NCBI RefSeq assembly: GCF_024437735.1
Contig: NZ_JANFQO010000009.1
Span: 62,001 to 126,000, forward strand
Direction of reading: 5' to 3'
DNA: 64,000 nt
Source: Tahibacter harae
GTDB lineage: Bacteria; Pseudomonadota; Gammaproteobacteria; Xanthomonadales; Rhodanobacteraceae
Below are positions 1 through 12,696 of this stretch, in pieces. Each line of letters starts with the position of its first letter. The stretch's first letter is position 1. The notes below the pieces were generated by a model. It saw nothing but the letters and a program-made list of their open reading frames with translations, was not told where the DNA came from and ran no database searches. The position numbers and the translations under genes were made by a program.

Positions 1-745
1 TCGCGTCGATGGCCGGCAGGCGGGCGGCCTCGGCCTGCGCCTTGAGTTCGGATGCGCTGAGCGCGGCGCCGGAAGCCGGCGGGATAGTGACGCGGTTGTC
101 CGGCGGCGCGAAGCGGTGGGTGTCGCCGAAGTACAGCGCGGCGCCGTCGAAGCCGCCGGCCTGGCCGGCCTGCTGGTAGCCGCCGACTTCGAGCGTGGCC
201 TGGATGTCCAGGTCGAAGGAAAGCTGGAAGGCCAGCGCCTTGCCGATCACGATGCTGTCCACCGGCGACCAGGGCTCGACCTGGCTGATTTCCAGCGCCT
301 GGTATTCCGGCGGCAGGCTGGGCGTGGAACGCAGCCAGTAGTTCACGCCATCGGCATAGGCCTTGAGCCAGGCGCGGGTGTCGGCGCTGGCCGCCTGCCA
401 GGTCGCCCAGGCGGCGCGGCGCAGGCCCAGGGTGCGGGTCTGCACGTCATTGGCCAGCGCGGGCTGGCCCAGCAATTCGGCGATGGTGCCGCTGGCGCCG
501 CGGCGGCTGTAATCCATCTGGAAGAAACGGTCGCGCGCATGCGCGTAGCCCTGCAGGAAGGCCAGGTCGTGCTCGTTCTGGGCCTTGATCAGGGGAATGC
601 CTTCGGCGCCGACGGCAACGCTGCCGGGCGCCAGCAGTTCCGGCACCTTGATCGGCTCGGCCCAGGCGGCGCTGCACAGCGCAGCCGCCAGGGCCAGCGC
701 CAGAAGTCGACGGCCGCGGCCGCCTCGCACACGGTTTGGAAGCAT
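1..745 (-). CDS. Penicillin acylase family Ntn hydrolase, N-terminal part (cut by window start)
   Basis: Reading the minus strand from the ATG at 745 gives 248 codons open to the window edge; the C-terminal part lies outside. Residues 1-29 form a signal peptide (Arg-rich start, Ala/Leu core, cleavage near AWA-EP), so the enzyme is exported. After it comes the block GIPLIKAQNEHDLAFLQGYA followed by HARDRFFQMDYSRR and GTIAEL. This is the alpha-chain signature of the penicillin amidase/acylase family, which hydrolyses amide bonds of penicillins, acyl-homoserine lactones or other N-acyl substrates after self-cleavage to expose a catalytic Ser. The autocatalytic Ser is beyond the window, so activity cannot be judged. 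AGGGAGA lies about 5 bases upstream of the ATG. The gene is divergent from dnaE with about 208 bp between them. Family is clear; substrate is unknown. Confidence 0.85.
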   Translation of the reverse strand, partial: MLPNRVRGGRGRRLLALALAAALCSAAWAEPIKVPELLAPGSVAVGAEGIPLIKAQNEHDLAFLQGYAHARDRFFQMDYSRRGASGTIAELLGQPALANDVQTRTLGLRRAAWATWQAASADTRAWLKAYADGVNYWLRSTPSLPPEYQALEISQVEPWSPVDSIVIGKALAFQLSFDLDIQATLEVGGYQQAGQAGGFDGAALYFGDTHRFAPPDNRVTIPPASGAALSASELKAQAEAARLPAIDA

Positions 746-953
746 TTCGGTTCTCCCTGTTTGAGCCGCCTGCACACGGTCGCCGCGGCGAATCCCGATG
801 GTATACGGCCAGGCCCTGGGGAGCTTTCGGCGCTGCAACACGAACGTTTGAATGGCGCCCGGCGCGCGCTCGCCGCGGCATAGTCAAGCCTTGTCCGCGC
901 CGGCGTGCGGGGCTAACCTGCCCCACCCTCTGGGGCGCCACTGCCCGGCCGCG

Positions 954-4517
<3,564 letters not shown>

Positions 4518-4567
4518 ACCGCCGGCCCCGCTGCGGCGGCAACCCTCGCGGCGGCCCGGCAAGCCGC

Positions 4568-4573
4568 TATACT
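4568..4573 (+). promoter_or_regulatory. Possible -10 box (TATACT) for accA
   Basis: TATACT lies 30 bp upstream of the accA ATG in the 85-bp gap after dnaE. No convincing -35 element is seen 16-18 bp upstream, so this is only a candidate for separate transcription of accA. Confidence 0.35.
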
Positions 4574-4602
4574 GCGCGCCTTTGTCCGGCCCCGTTGCAC
4601 GC

Positions 4603-5559
4603 ATGAATCCCAACTTCCTCGACTTTGAACAGCCTATCGCCGAACTGGACGGAAAGATCCAGGAGCTGCGGCATGCCAGCCATGGCCAGGCCTTCAATAT
4701 CGACGAGGAGATCGGCCGCCTGCGCGAGAAGCTCAAGCTCAAGACCGCGGAGATCTTCAGGAACCTCACGCCCTGGCAGGTCTCGCAGCTCGCACGCCAT
4801 CCGTCGCGTCCGTACACGCTGGACTACATCAGCGCCATGTGCGAGGAATTCGTCGAACTCGCCGGCGACCGCGCCTACGCCGACGACGCCGCCATCGTCG
4901 GCGGCATAGGCCGCATCGACGGCCGCAGCGTCGTCATCATCGGCCACCAGAAAGGCCGCGACACCAAGACCAAGATCCGGCGCAACTTCGGCATGCCGCG
5001 GCCCGAGGGCTATCGCAAGGCGCTGCGCCTGATGAAGCTGGCCGAACGCTTCCGCCTGCCCATCCTGACCTTCATCGACACGCCGGGCGCCTATCCGGGC
5101 GTGGGCGCGGAAGAACGCGGCCAGTCCGAGGCGATCGCGCGCAACCTGCTGGAAATGTCGGAACTGCGTGTACCCATCATCTGCACCGTGACCGGCGAAG
5201 GCGGCTCCGGCGGCGCGCTGGCCATAGGCGTGGGCGACCGCACGCTGATGCTGGAATACAGCACGTATTCGGTGATCACGCCGGAAGGCTGCGCCTCCAT
5301 CCTGTGGAAAAGTGCAGAGAAGGCCAAGGACGCCGCCGAGGTAATGGGCCTGACCGCGCCGCGCCTGCTCGAACATGGCCTGATCGACCAGATCGTGCCC
5401 GAACCGCTGGGCGGCGCGCACCGCGATCCGCAAGCCATGGCGGAAAAGCTCAAGCAGGTGCTGCTGGGCCAGCTCGACCTGCTCGAACGGCTGGACGCGC
5501 CCACCCTGCTGGAACAGCGCTACCAGCGCCTGCGCAAGTACGGCGCCTACAAGGGCTGA
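4603..5559 (+). CDS. accA: Acetyl-CoA carboxylase, carboxyltransferase subunit alpha
   Basis: 318 residues, matching the usual 319 of AccA. With AccD it transfers the carboxyl group from carboxybiotin to acetyl-CoA, the first committed step of fatty acid synthesis, in the cytoplasm. The start at [16 protein letters not shown] matches the family N-terminus; the open frame upstream overlaps dnaE and is not coding. Diagnostic segments are [54 protein letters not shown] and [15 protein letters not shown], all in family order. tilS follows after 30 bp, so the two are probably cotranscribed. Confidence 0.98.
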   Translation: MNPNFLDFEQPIAELDGKIQELRHASHGQAFNIDEEIGRLREKLKLKTAEIFRNLTPWQVSQLARHPSRPYTLDYISAMCEEFVELAGDRAYADDAAIVGGIGRIDGRSVVIIGHQKGRDTKTKIRRNFGMPRPEGYRKALRLMKLAERFRLPILTFIDTPGAYPGVGAEERGQSEAIARNLLEMSELRVPIICTVTGEGGSGGALAIGVGDRTLMLEYSTYSVITPEGCASILWKSAEKAKDAAEVMGLTAPRLLEHGLIDQIVPEPLGGAHRDPQAMAEKLKQVLLGQLDLLERLDAPTLLEQRYQRLRKYGAYKG

Positions 5560-5589
5560 GACGGCACAGCGCAGCCGGCCGGAGTTCCC

Positions 5590-6963
5590 ATGCACGCCAG
5601 CCCGCCGCACACCGGACCGTTGATCTCCCACCTGCAGGACGCCCTGGCCTCGCTGCCGCCCGGCCCGCTCTGGGTCGGCTACAGCGGCGGCATGGATTCG
5701 CTGGCCCTGCTGCATGCGCTCGCGGTGCTGCCCGAAGCGCGCGCGCGCGGCCTGGCCGCGATCCATGTCGACCACGGCCTGCATCCCGACAGCGCCGACT
5801 GGGCGCAGCACTGCCGCCTGACTGCCGCAACACTGCAACTGCCGCTGCGCATCGTGCGTGTCGCCGTCGCCCGCGCCGGCGGCGAAGGCCTGGAAGCCGC
5901 CGCCCGCGCCGCGCGCCAGGCCGCTTTCCGCCAGCATCTGCCCGCCGGCGGCGTGCTCGCCCTGGCCCACCATGCCGACGACCAGAGCGAGACCGTGCTG
6001 CTGAAACTGCTGCGCGGCGCCGGCCCCGAAGGACTGCGCGGCATGCGCCCGCTGCGCCCTTTCGGTGCGGGGCGGCTGTGGCGTCCGCTGCTGGGCCTGG
6101 CGCGCGCCGAGCTGGCGGCATACGCCCAGCAGCAGGGGCTGGACTGGATTGACGACCCGAGCAACGCCGACCCGCGCCATGCGCGCAATTTCCTGCGCCA
6201 CAGCGTGCTGCCGGTGCTGCGCGCGCGCTGGCCGCGGCTGGATACGGCCCTGGGCCACAGCGCGCGCTGGCAGGCCGCGGCGGCCGAACAGCTGGACGCC
6301 GATGCGGAACTCGCCCTGGCGCAGATCCAGGGCCTGGACCCGGCCACGCTGCGCTGGCAGGACTGGCTGGGCCTGTCCGACGCCCTGCGCCCGCTGGTGC
6401 TGCGCCGCTGGCTGCGCGGGCTGTGCCTGCCGACGCCAGAACATGTCCACATTGACCAACTGCAGCAGCAACTGGACCAGGCCGGCGGCGACCGCAATCC
6501 GCGCGTGAGCTGGGCCGGCGCCGAACTGCGCCGCTACCGCGACTTGCTTTACGCGCTGGCACCGCTGCCGCCGCTGGCAGCAGACTGGGAACAAGCCTGG
6601 GACGGCCGCGGCGAAGCCGCGCTGCCGGCCGGCCTCGGCCAGATATGGCTGGATCCGCCGCCCGAACAGGGCCTGGCGCTGCGCCTGCGCCTGCGCCGCG
6701 GCGGCGAACAGCTGCGCCGCCCCGGCGACGCGCATACGCGCGAGCTGCGCGACCTGCTGCAGCAGGCCGGCATACCGCCCTGGCTGCGCTGCCGCATCCC
6801 GCTGCTGTACGCCGGCGGCGAGCTGCTCGCCGTCGGCGACCTCTGGCTCAGCGTCGAAGGCAGCCGCCGGCTGGGGGCGTCGCGGCTGCGCTGGCGGCCC
6901 TGCGTCACGCTCCAGACAGAAGCGTCCGCCCGCGCGATTGACCGCCCACAGTCACTACGTTAG
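5590..6963 (+). CDS. tilS: tRNA(Ile)-lysidine synthetase
   Basis: 457 residues. It modifies C34 of the CAU-anticodon tRNA-Ile to lysidine using ATP, so that AUA is read as isoleucine. The PP-loop ATP-binding motif SGGMDS is at residues 32-37. HVDHGLHPDSADWAQHC and ALAHHADDQSETVLLKLLRG follow, and the C-terminal TilS domains continue through LRRGGEQLRRPGDAHTRELR. GGAG lies 5 bases upstream of the ATG. The gene sits between accA and xseB, as in Xanthomonas. Its last codons run into a short spacer of 10 bp before xseB, so translational linkage is plausible. Confidence 0.97.
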   Translation: MHASPPHTGPLISHLQDALASLPPGPLWVGYSGGMDSLALLHALAVLPEARARGLAAIHVDHGLHPDSADWAQHCRLTAATLQLPLRIVRVAVARAGGEGLEAAARAARQAAFRQHLPAGGVLALAHHADDQSETVLLKLLRGAGPEGLRGMRPLRPFGAGRLWRPLLGLARAELAAYAQQQGLDWIDDPSNADPRHARNFLRHSVLPVLRARWPRLDTALGHSARWQAAAAEQLDADAELALAQIQGLDPATLRWQDWLGLSDALRPLVLRRWLRGLCLPTPEHVHIDQLQQQLDQAGGDRNPRVSWAGAELRRYRDLLYALAPLPPLAADWEQAWDGRGEAALPAGLGQIWLDPPPEQGLALRLRLRRGGEQLRRPGDAHTRELRDLLQQAGIPPWLRCRIPLLYAGGELLAVGDLWLSVEGSRRLGASRLRWRPCVTLQTEASARAIDRPQSLR

Positions 6964-6973
6964 TTTTCCCGCC

Positions 6974-7228
6974 ATGCCCAACGCCGTCAGCCAGACCCCG
7001 AACCAGATCATCGACTTCGAGAAGTCGCTGGACGAGCTTGAACAACTCGTCACCCGCATGGAGCACGGCGATCTCAGTCTCGACGACTCGCTGGCCTCCT
7101 TTGAACGCGGCGTAGCGCTGTACCGCAACTGCCAGAACGCGCTGGAACAGGCTGAACTGCGCGTGCGCCTGCTGCTGGATCCGTCGGATCCGGACAGCGG
7201 CACCCCGTTCCAGTCCGAAATGCCCTGA
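6974..7228 (+). CDS. xseB: Exodeoxyribonuclease VII small subunit
   Basis: 84 residues, typical of XseB (about 80). It forms the small subunit of the single-strand-specific exonuclease VII with XseA, which is not in the window. The core FEKSLDELEQLVTRMEHGDL followed by SLDDSLASFERGVALYRNCQ is diagnostic. The internal ATG at 6974 is preferred over an upstream in-frame start at 6938 because the latter overlaps tilS and adds 12 residues without family similarity. Its stop overlaps the ispA start (ATGA), which indicates translational coupling. Confidence 0.95.
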   Translation: MPNAVSQTPNQIIDFEKSLDELEQLVTRMEHGDLSLDDSLASFERGVALYRNCQNALEQAELRVRLLLDPSDPDSGTPFQSEMP

Positions 7229-8148
7229 TGACTTCCACCGCCGTGCCGCCCGCCCCCGCCGCCCTGCCGGCCGGGTTGCTGGCCTATTCCGAACGCGCCG
7301 AAACCCAGCTTGCCCGCCTGCTGCCGCCGCCGGACCAGGCGCCGGTGGAACTGCACCGCGCCATGCGCTACGCCGTGCTCGGCGGCGGAAAGCGCCTGCG
7401 GCCGATGCTGGTCTACGCCACCGGCCGCGCCCTGGGCGCCGGGCTGGAGAAGCTGGACGCGGCCGCAGCCGCCGTGGAGATCATCCACGCCTACTCGCTG
7501 GCCCACGACGACCTGCCGGCCATGGACGACGACGCCCTGCGCCGCGGCCGGCCGACCTGCCATATCGTCTTCGGCGAAGCCATGGCCATCCTGGCCGGCG
7601 ACGCGCTGCAGGCGCTGGCCTTTGAACTGCTCGCCGCCGATGCCTCGCTGGACGTGAGCCCGGCGGTGCGCGTGGAAATGCTGCGCGTGCTCGGCGCCGC
7701 CTGCGGCTCCCATGGCATGGCCGGCGGGCAGGCACTGGACCTGGCCGCGGTCGGCCAGCGCCTGGATGCGGCCGCGCTGGAACGCATGCACTGCCACAAG
7801 ACCGGCGCGCTGATCCGCGCCTCCATACGCCTGGGTGCGCTGGCCGCCGGCCTGGACGATCCGGCCGGACTGGCCGCGCTGGAGCGCTACGGCCACTGCA
7901 TAGGCCTGGCCTTCCAGATCCGCGACGACATTCTCGACATCGAGGGCGACAGCGAAGTCATCGGCAAGACCGCCGGCAAGGATGCAGCCAATGACAAGCC
8001 CACCTACCCGGCCATCCACGGCCTGGAAGAATCGCGCCGCCTGCTGCGCGAACTCACCGACCAAGCCATCGCCGCGCTGGCCGGCTTCGGCGACCGTGCC
8101 GGCGAACTGACCCAGCTGGCCCGCTTCGTGGCCGAACGCGCGAGCTGA
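7228..8148 (+). CDS. ispA: Farnesyl diphosphate synthase (geranyltranstransferase)
   Basis: 306 residues. It condenses IPP with DMAPP and GPP to give farnesyl diphosphate for ubiquinone and undecaprenyl carrier synthesis, in the cytoplasm. The first Asp-rich motif is D94-D95-LPAM-D100 and the second is D233-D234-I-L-D237. LGGGKRLRPML (IPP/Arg site) and the K-T-GALI segment are also intact. The start overlaps the xseB stop by four bases. In many gammaproteobacteria dxs follows, but here a terminator follows and dxs is absent. Confidence 0.96.
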   Translation: MTSTAVPPAPAALPAGLLAYSERAETQLARLLPPPDQAPVELHRAMRYAVLGGGKRLRPMLVYATGRALGAGLEKLDAAAAAVEIIHAYSLAHDDLPAMDDDALRRGRPTCHIVFGEAMAILAGDALQALAFELLAADASLDVSPAVRVEMLRVLGAACGSHGMAGGQALDLAAVGQRLDAAALERMHCHKTGALIRASIRLGALAAGLDDPAGLAALERYGHCIGLAFQIRDDILDIEGDSEVIGKTAGKDAANDKPTYPAIHGLEESRRLLRELTDQAIAALAGFGDRAGELTQLARFVAERAS

Positions 8149-8208
8149 GCCGGCGCGGTCGGCTGCACCGGCGAGGCCGGATCGGCTGCCAGATCGACGT
8201 CCAGACGT

Positions 8209-8245
8209 AAAAACGGCCGGGCTGCAGGGCAGACCGGCCGTTTTT
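8209..8245 (+). terminator. Rho-independent terminator of the dnaE-ispA group
   Basis: The inverted repeat AAAAACGGCCGG / CCGGCCGTTTTT has a 13-base loop. It lies 61 bp after the ispA stop and ends in five T residues. The A-tract on the left side would also allow weaker function on the other strand. Confidence 0.93.
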
Positions 8246-8418
8246 GATTGCGGCAGGTTCAGTTCAGTACAGGCAAATCGGCGCAGGCGAAGCAGCGGGA
8301 TCGGCCGGCGCCGGGTAACGCCGGGCGGCGTCGATCCGGATTCCCCGCGCCGGCTCCGCGCGCTGCACACCGCCAGCGCTTTTCCTGCGCGCGCTGATCC
8401 CGGGCTATTCCGCCAGCT

Positions 8419-8892
8419 TCAATTCACCAGCCGCAGGCACAGCGGATAGCGATAGGCGACGCCTTCGTTGGCCTTGATCGTCGCGATGATGGTGAACACC
8501 AGCCAGGCAACGGCGATGACCAGGAACAGCGGAACGGCGATCAGCAGACCTATGCCCAGGGTGACCACCGACAGCACGACCAGCGCCAGGCAGGCGATGG
8601 CAACGGTGATGTTGAAGTTCAGCGCTTCCTTGCCCTGGTCATCCACAAAGGGCATTGTTTCTTTCTTCATCAGCCAGATCACCAGCGGCCCTATGAATAC
8701 GCCCAGGCCGCCGAATGCGCCGGTGAGTATGCCGCCCAGCAGCGCGGACAGATGCGCGAACATGGCCCACTGGCGTTCCTCGGCCGAGATTGCCGCCCCG
8801 GATTCCAGCGGGGGCGGCGGCGGCGGCGCAGCCTGGGGCGGCGGCGGCGGTTGCACCGGAGGCAGATCGGGACCGGTTTCGTTCGTACTCAT
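8419..8892 (-). CDS. DUF4870 (Tic20-like) membrane protein
   Basis: 157 residues from the ATG at 8892, which has AGGAG upstream. A Pro-rich cytoplasmic N-terminus (runs of six and seven Pro around residues 10-28) precedes the DUF4870 region. That region shows ERQWAMFAHLSALLGG, a first hydrophobic segment, WLMKKETMPFVDDQGKEALN, and two further hydrophobic segments at about residues 95-140. This is the pattern of small inner-membrane DUF4870 proteins of unknown function. The 26-residue proline run is the only unusual element. The upstream in-frame start at 8952 lacks family similarity and was rejected. Confidence 0.85.
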   Translation of the reverse strand: MSTNETGPDLPPVQPPPPPQAAPPPPPPLESGAAISAEERQWAMFAHLSALLGGILTGAFGGLGVFIGPLVIWLMKKETMPFVDDQGKEALNFNITVAIACLALVVLSVVTLGIGLLIAVPLFLVIAVAWLVFTIIATIKANEGVAYRYPLCLRLVN

Positions 8893-8990
8893 GCGGTGGC
8901 TCCTGTGCGTTGTGGCGCTACCATCGTCGCGGCGGCGGCCCACGTCAAGCAAGCGACGAAGGTAAGGGCTTGCAATGCTGCGGCGTGCAT

Positions 8991-9344
8991 CTATGTAGAC
9001 GGATTACTCGGTCCGGGCGGCGTGCGCAGCACGGCCCCGCAGCGCATGCAGCGCAAGGCGGAGACCGGATTGAGCTTGCGGCAGGCGGCGCAGGGCCGCG
9101 ACGGCGGCGGCAGCAGGAATGACATCACCCAGCCCAGCGGCCCCAGCGCTGCGGCCAGCCCCACATCGCGCCAGAAGCTGCCGCGCGCCCAGCCGATCAC
9201 GCCGCCGACGGCGATGAACAGCAGCGACAGCCAGAACAGCAGCCACCAGTCCACCCAGCCCATCAGGCGCAGGAATATCTGCCAGCTCAGATCCGGCGCC
9301 TGCGGATCCAGGCCTTCCAGCAGCTTCTGCAGCCAGGCATCCAT
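8991..9344 (-). CDS. Small membrane protein with C-terminal zinc ribbon
   Basis: 117 residues, not recognised as a named family. Two hydrophobic segments (about residues 28-50 and 62-80) are followed by CAACRKLNPVSALRCMRCG, a CxxC-x12-CxxC arrangement typical of a rubredoxin-like zinc ribbon. The ribbon therefore probably faces the cytoplasm after a membrane hairpin. The gene lies 36 bp downstream of gltX on the same strand, so it may be expressed with it. Function unknown. Confidence 0.7.
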   Translation of the reverse strand: MDAWLQKLLEGLDPQAPDLSWQIFLRLMGWVDWWLLFWLSLLFIAVGGVIGWARGSFWRDVGLAAALGPLGWVMSFLLPPPSRPCAACRKLNPVSALRCMRCGAVLRTPPGPSNPST

Positions 9345-9380
9345 GGCAGAAAGCGCTCGGCGCCGCGCCGGTACGCCCCG

Positions 9381-10784
9381 TCAGGCGCCGGCGCGCTTGA
9401 GCGCATCCTCGATGCGCGCCAGCGCCCGCGCCTGACCGGCCAGGTAGACGGTGTGGTCGATCGACGGCGAGACCTGGGTGCCGGTCATGGCCACGCGCAG
9501 CGGCTGGGCGACCTTGCCCATGCCCTCGCCTATCGCCGCCGCGGCTGCTTCGATCGCTCCGTGCACCTGTTCCACTTTCCACTCCGTCAGCGCGGCCAGC
9601 GTGGTGTGCACGGCCTGCAGCGCCGGCACGGCGGTAGGCGTGCCCAGGTGCTTGGTCACGGCGGCCTCGTCCCAGGCCTGGATGGGGCCATACCAGATCG
9701 CGGCCTTCTCGGCGATTTCCTTCAGGGTGCGGCAGCGGTCGCGCAGCGCGACGATCACGTCGGCCGGCGCCGGGCCGGTGGAGAGGTCGTAGCCGGCCGC
9801 ATCCAGATGCCATTGCAGGTGCGGCACCAGGCTGGCCGGATCGTCGTTCTTCAGATACTGCTGGTTGAGCCAGGACAGCTTTTCCAGGTCAAAGCGCGCG
9901 GCCGAGTGGTTCACGTCGGTCACGTCGAACAGGTCGATCAGCTGCTGGCGCGAGAAGATTTCCTGGTCGCCGTGGGACCAGCCCAGGCGCACCAGATAGT
10001 TCAGCAGCGCATGCGGCAGGAAGCCGTCGTCGCGGTACTGCATCACGCTGACCGCGCCGTGGCGCTTGGACAGCTTCTGCCCGTCCGGCCCCAGGATCAT
10101 GGGCAGATGGGCGAAGCTCGGCGGCGCGGCGTTCAGCGCGTGGTAAATGTTGATCTGGCGCGGCGTGTTGTTGACGTGGTCGTCGCCGCGGATCACATCG
10201 CTGATCTTCATGTCGATGTCGTCGACGACGACGGCGAAGTTGTAGGTGGGGAAGCCGTCGGAACGGAAAATCACCAGATCGTCCAGCTCGTCGTTGCTCC
10301 ACTCGATGCGGCCCTTGACCTTGTCGTGGAACACGACCGAGCCGCCCTGCGGGTTCTTGAAGCGGATCACGCGGTTGGGATCGTCGCGCAGCGGCTCGTT
10401 GCGGTCGCGGTAGTAGCCGTTGTAGCGCGGCTTGAGGTTGGCCTCTTTCTGCTGCTCGCGCACGGCCTCGAGTTCTTCCTTGGTCTCGTAGGCGTAGTAG
10501 GCCTTCCCGGCGCGGACCATTTCCTCGGCCACCTGGCGATAGCGCTCCATGCGCAGGGTCTGGTAGTACGGGCCTTCGTCATGGCCCAGGTCCAGCCACT
10601 TCATGCCGTCGAGGATGGCCTGCACCGCCGCATCGGTGGAACGTTCGCGGTCGGTGTCTTCGATGCGCAGGATGAATTCGCCGCCGCGATGACGCGACTC
10701 CAGCCAGCAATACAGCGCCGTGCGGGCGCCGCCGATATGGAGATAGCCGGTGGGACTGGGAGCGAAGCGCGTACGAACGGTCAT
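9381..10784 (-). CDS. gltX: Glutamyl-tRNA synthetase
   Basis: 467 residues from the ATG at 10784. Upstream GTG (10796) and ATG (10793) would add 3-4 residues. Class I synthetase signatures are HIGG at residues 16-19 and KLSKR at 237-241. [14 protein letters not shown]-like and [20 protein letters not shown] segments agree with the family. The C-terminal anticodon-binding domain ends with [20 protein letters not shown]. It charges tRNA-Glu in the cytoplasm. No clear Shine-Dalgarno sequence distinguishes the alternative starts; [19 protein letters not shown] matches the usual N-terminus. Confidence 0.98.
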   Translation of the reverse strand: MTVRTRFAPSPTGYLHIGGARTALYCWLESRHRGGEFILRIEDTDRERSTDAAVQAILDGMKWLDLGHDEGPYYQTLRMERYRQVAEEMVRAGKAYYAYETKEELEAVREQQKEANLKPRYNGYYRDRNEPLRDDPNRVIRFKNPQGGSVVFHDKVKGRIEWSNDELDDLVIFRSDGFPTYNFAVVVDDIDMKISDVIRGDDHVNNTPRQINIYHALNAAPPSFAHLPMILGPDGQKLSKRHGAVSVMQYRDDGFLPHALLNYLVRLGWSHGDQEIFSRQQLIDLFDVTDVNHSAARFDLEKLSWLNQQYLKNDDPASLVPHLQWHLDAAGYDLSTGPAPADVIVALRDRCRTLKEIAEKAAIWYGPIQAWDEAAVTKHLGTPTAVPALQAVHTTLAALTEWKVEQVHGAIEAAAAAIGEGMGKVAQPLRVAMTGTQVSPSIDHTVYLAGQARALARIEDALKRAGA

Positions 10785-11069
10785 TGCAGGCATCACGGCT
10801 CAAAAGGGCGTGTATGGTAGCAAACCGCTGCGCGGGGCCAGGAAGAGCGGCCGGCTGCGCAAAAACGCCGGGGCGGCGATCGGCGCGGCACAGGCAGGAA
10901 GCCGGCGGGCCTGTGTTGTCCGAGCAAAGGAAACCAGGGATTGGACAGGGCGCAGACCGCAATGCGTCTGCGCTGTCCCGCGAAGCGAATCAGGACTGGC
11001 CCGCACCGGGGCGCTGCCCGCGCGCGCGGCTCCGCCGCGCGCTGTCGCGTCGATGCGCCAGGCCGGCAG

Positions 11070-11726
11070 CTAGCCGCCGCGCCGCACCGGCGGAATGGGC
11101 TTGGAGCGGCTGCGCTGGAACACGAACACCGAGGCCGGCGGGATGTTCCACCAGGCGAAGCCGCCGCGCCGCACGGTGAGGCCGAGTTCGTCCAGGGTCT
11201 CCCGCGGCACCGGGCTGACCGGGCCATAGGTGAACTGGATCATGCGGCCCTCGGCCGGCATCACGGCGAAAGCGGCGCGAAGGATGTCGCGCTGCAGGGT
11301 GCGCGGCATGGACAGCAGGCCCAGACCGCTGACCACCGCGTCCACCGGACCGGCGCCGGCGAAGGCAGGCTGCTGCTCGATCAGCGTGGCCAGTTCGCGG
11401 GCATCGCCGCAGACCACGCCGACATCGGGAAAACGGTTCTGCAGGAACTTGTGCAGTTCCTCGTTCAATTCGACCACGAGCAGGTGTTCGGGCTTGATGC
11501 CGCTATCGAGCATGGCCTGGGTGAACACGCCGGTGCCGCCGCCCAGCTCGACCACGCGCTGCGCCGTGTCGGGCAGCTCGCGCACCATCAGACGCGCCAG
11601 CTGCTTGCCCGACGGCGACAGCGCCGCGACGGACAGCGGGTTCTTGAGCCATTGGCGGAAGAAGGTCAGGGTCGCAGATGGTCCGCTGCCATTGCCACCG
11701 CCAGCCGGTTTGGCGCGATGTTGCAT
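11070..11726 (-). CDS. Class I SAM-dependent methyltransferase, phospholipid N-methyltransferase (PmtA)-like
   Basis: 218 residues from ATG 11726. The N-terminal segment FFRQWLKNPLSVAALSPSGK resembles the start of PmtA-type phosphatidylethanolamine N-methyltransferases and related rRNA-dimethylase-fold proteins. The SAM-binding motif VVELGGGTGVFTQ is followed by an acidic VVELNEELHKFLQ and VVCGDARELATL, then VDAVVSGLGLLSMP. These are motifs I, post-I and IV of class I methyltransferases. The likely role is methylation of membrane phospholipid head groups, but the substrate cannot be proved from sequence. A longer in-frame start at 11819 adds 31 residues without similarity and was rejected. 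Confidence 0.7.
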   Translation of the reverse strand: MQHRAKPAGGGNGSGPSATLTFFRQWLKNPLSVAALSPSGKQLARLMVRELPDTAQRVVELGGGTGVFTQAMLDSGIKPEHLLVVELNEELHKFLQNRFPDVGVVCGDARELATLIEQQPAFAGAGPVDAVVSGLGLLSMPRTLQRDILRAAFAVMPAEGRMIQFTYGPVSPVPRETLDELGLTVRRGGFAWWNIPPASVFVFQRSRSKPIPPVRRGG

Positions 11727-11837
11727 TGAGGTTACCGTCGGAAACGGCGCCCTTTGTACCACGAGGCCGCGCGTGCGCGCGACGGCCTCCCGGCATGTCC
11801 GGGCCGGTAGCCGGGACACAGTGGCAAAGCGCCGGAC

Positions 11838-11880
11838 AAAAAGAAACCCCGCCGCTTCATCCGGTGAAGCTGGCGGGGCT
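11838..11880 (-). terminator. Rho-independent terminator of the Tyr-rich protein gene
   Basis: Read on the minus strand, CCCCGCCAGCTTCA pairs with TGAAGCGGCGGGG (one bulge) and is followed by TTTCTTTTT. It begins 47 bp after the stop of the gene at 11927. Confidence 0.9.
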
Positions 11881-11926
11881 GTGGACGGCGGTCGGGACTC
11901 AAGTCCCGGCCGTCGCGGCGGGCGGC

Positions 11927-12394
11927 TTAGCGATCGTAATAGCGGTCGCGGTCGTAGTAGCGGTCGTCGCGATCGTAGTAGCGGTCGTTGGCGCGGCTGT
12001 AATAGTAGTCGTCGTCATCGTAGTAGCGGTCGACATGACGGACTTCCACCCGGCGCACCACCGGCCGGTGGTGATGGACCACGGTGCGATAGCGCGGATA
12101 CGGGTCGTAATAGCTGTAGCCCGGGCTGTAGTAGCGGTAGCTGCCGCGGTACGGGCCGCGATAGCCGCCGTAATAACCGCTGTAGTACGGCCTGCTGTAA
12201 CCCCAGCCGCCGCTGACATAGCCGTTCCAGTGATTGCCCCAGTGGGAATTGGAATAGCTGATGCCGTAGCCCGGTCCGCCGATGCTGATGCTGTAGTGGT
12301 CACGGGCCGAAGCGGCGGAGCCGAAGGCCAGCGCGGTCAGTGCAACGAGGATGAGGACGAGACGGCGCAACGAAGTCTTGGATTGGGCATTCAT
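11927..12394 (-). CDS. Exported Tyr/Gly/Arg-rich protein with C-terminal YYDRD repeats
   Basis: 155 residues, not recognised. A signal peptide (RRLVLILVALTALAFGSAASA) is followed by a Gly/Tyr/Ser-rich middle (GGWGYSRPYYSGYYGGYRG) and then a His/Arg/Val patch (VVHHHRPVVRRVEVRHVDRY). The tail is very polar and repetitive, with YYDRDDRYYDRDRYYDR at the end. The DNA of the tail is a degenerate 12-base microrepeat. AGGA lies 8 bases before the ATG. Such low-complexity exported proteins are common in Xanthomonadales, but I know no function. It has its own terminator and a candidate promoter, so it is a single-gene unit. Confidence 0.75.
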   Translation of the reverse strand: MNAQSKTSLRRLVLILVALTALAFGSAASARDHYSISIGGPGYGISYSNSHWGNHWNGYVSGGWGYSRPYYSGYYGGYRGPYRGSYRYYSPGYSYYDPYPRYRTVVHHHRPVVRRVEVRHVDRYYDDDDYYYSRANDRYYDRDDRYYDRDRYYDR

Positions 12395-12449
12395 GATGAT
12401 GGTCCTGCACGATTGCGACCCGAATGCTGCGGTTCAGCGGCTGAATACG

Positions 12450-12478
12450 CGCTTATCGGATCGTCAAGGCATTGTCAA
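12450..12478 (-). promoter_or_regulatory. Candidate sigma-70 promoter for the Tyr-rich protein gene
   Basis: On the minus strand a perfect -35 TTGACA (12473-12478) is followed by a 17-base spacer and the weak -10 TAAGCG, about 55 bp upstream of the ATG. The rest of the 12395-12696 gap shows no gene. Confidence 0.4.
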
Positions 12479-12696
12479 CAGAAAGTTGAGGATTGCCCGC
12501 CGCAAAAAGCGCGGCCGCACGGGATGAAACCGGCGGCTGCGCCCTCCTTACTGCCAGCACACTTTGGCTGTGCGCGGCGCCGGCGTCCGTGCGGGCCATC
12601 CCGCTCGCACTGTGCTGCAACGCGCATTCCGCGGCGGCGGTTCAGCTGGACGAACGGGCCTGCTCGCTGGGCTGCCCGCGCTGCGCGGCAGGCGCC

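Noticed and set aside
10785-11069. Short open frames between gltX and the methyltransferase gene
   Set aside because: No coding signature or ribosome site; Arg-rich shadow sequence only.
12487-12696. Start of an 810-residue plus-strand frame over rlmL
   Set aside because: Overlaps rlmL completely in antisense and lacks any recognisable domain.
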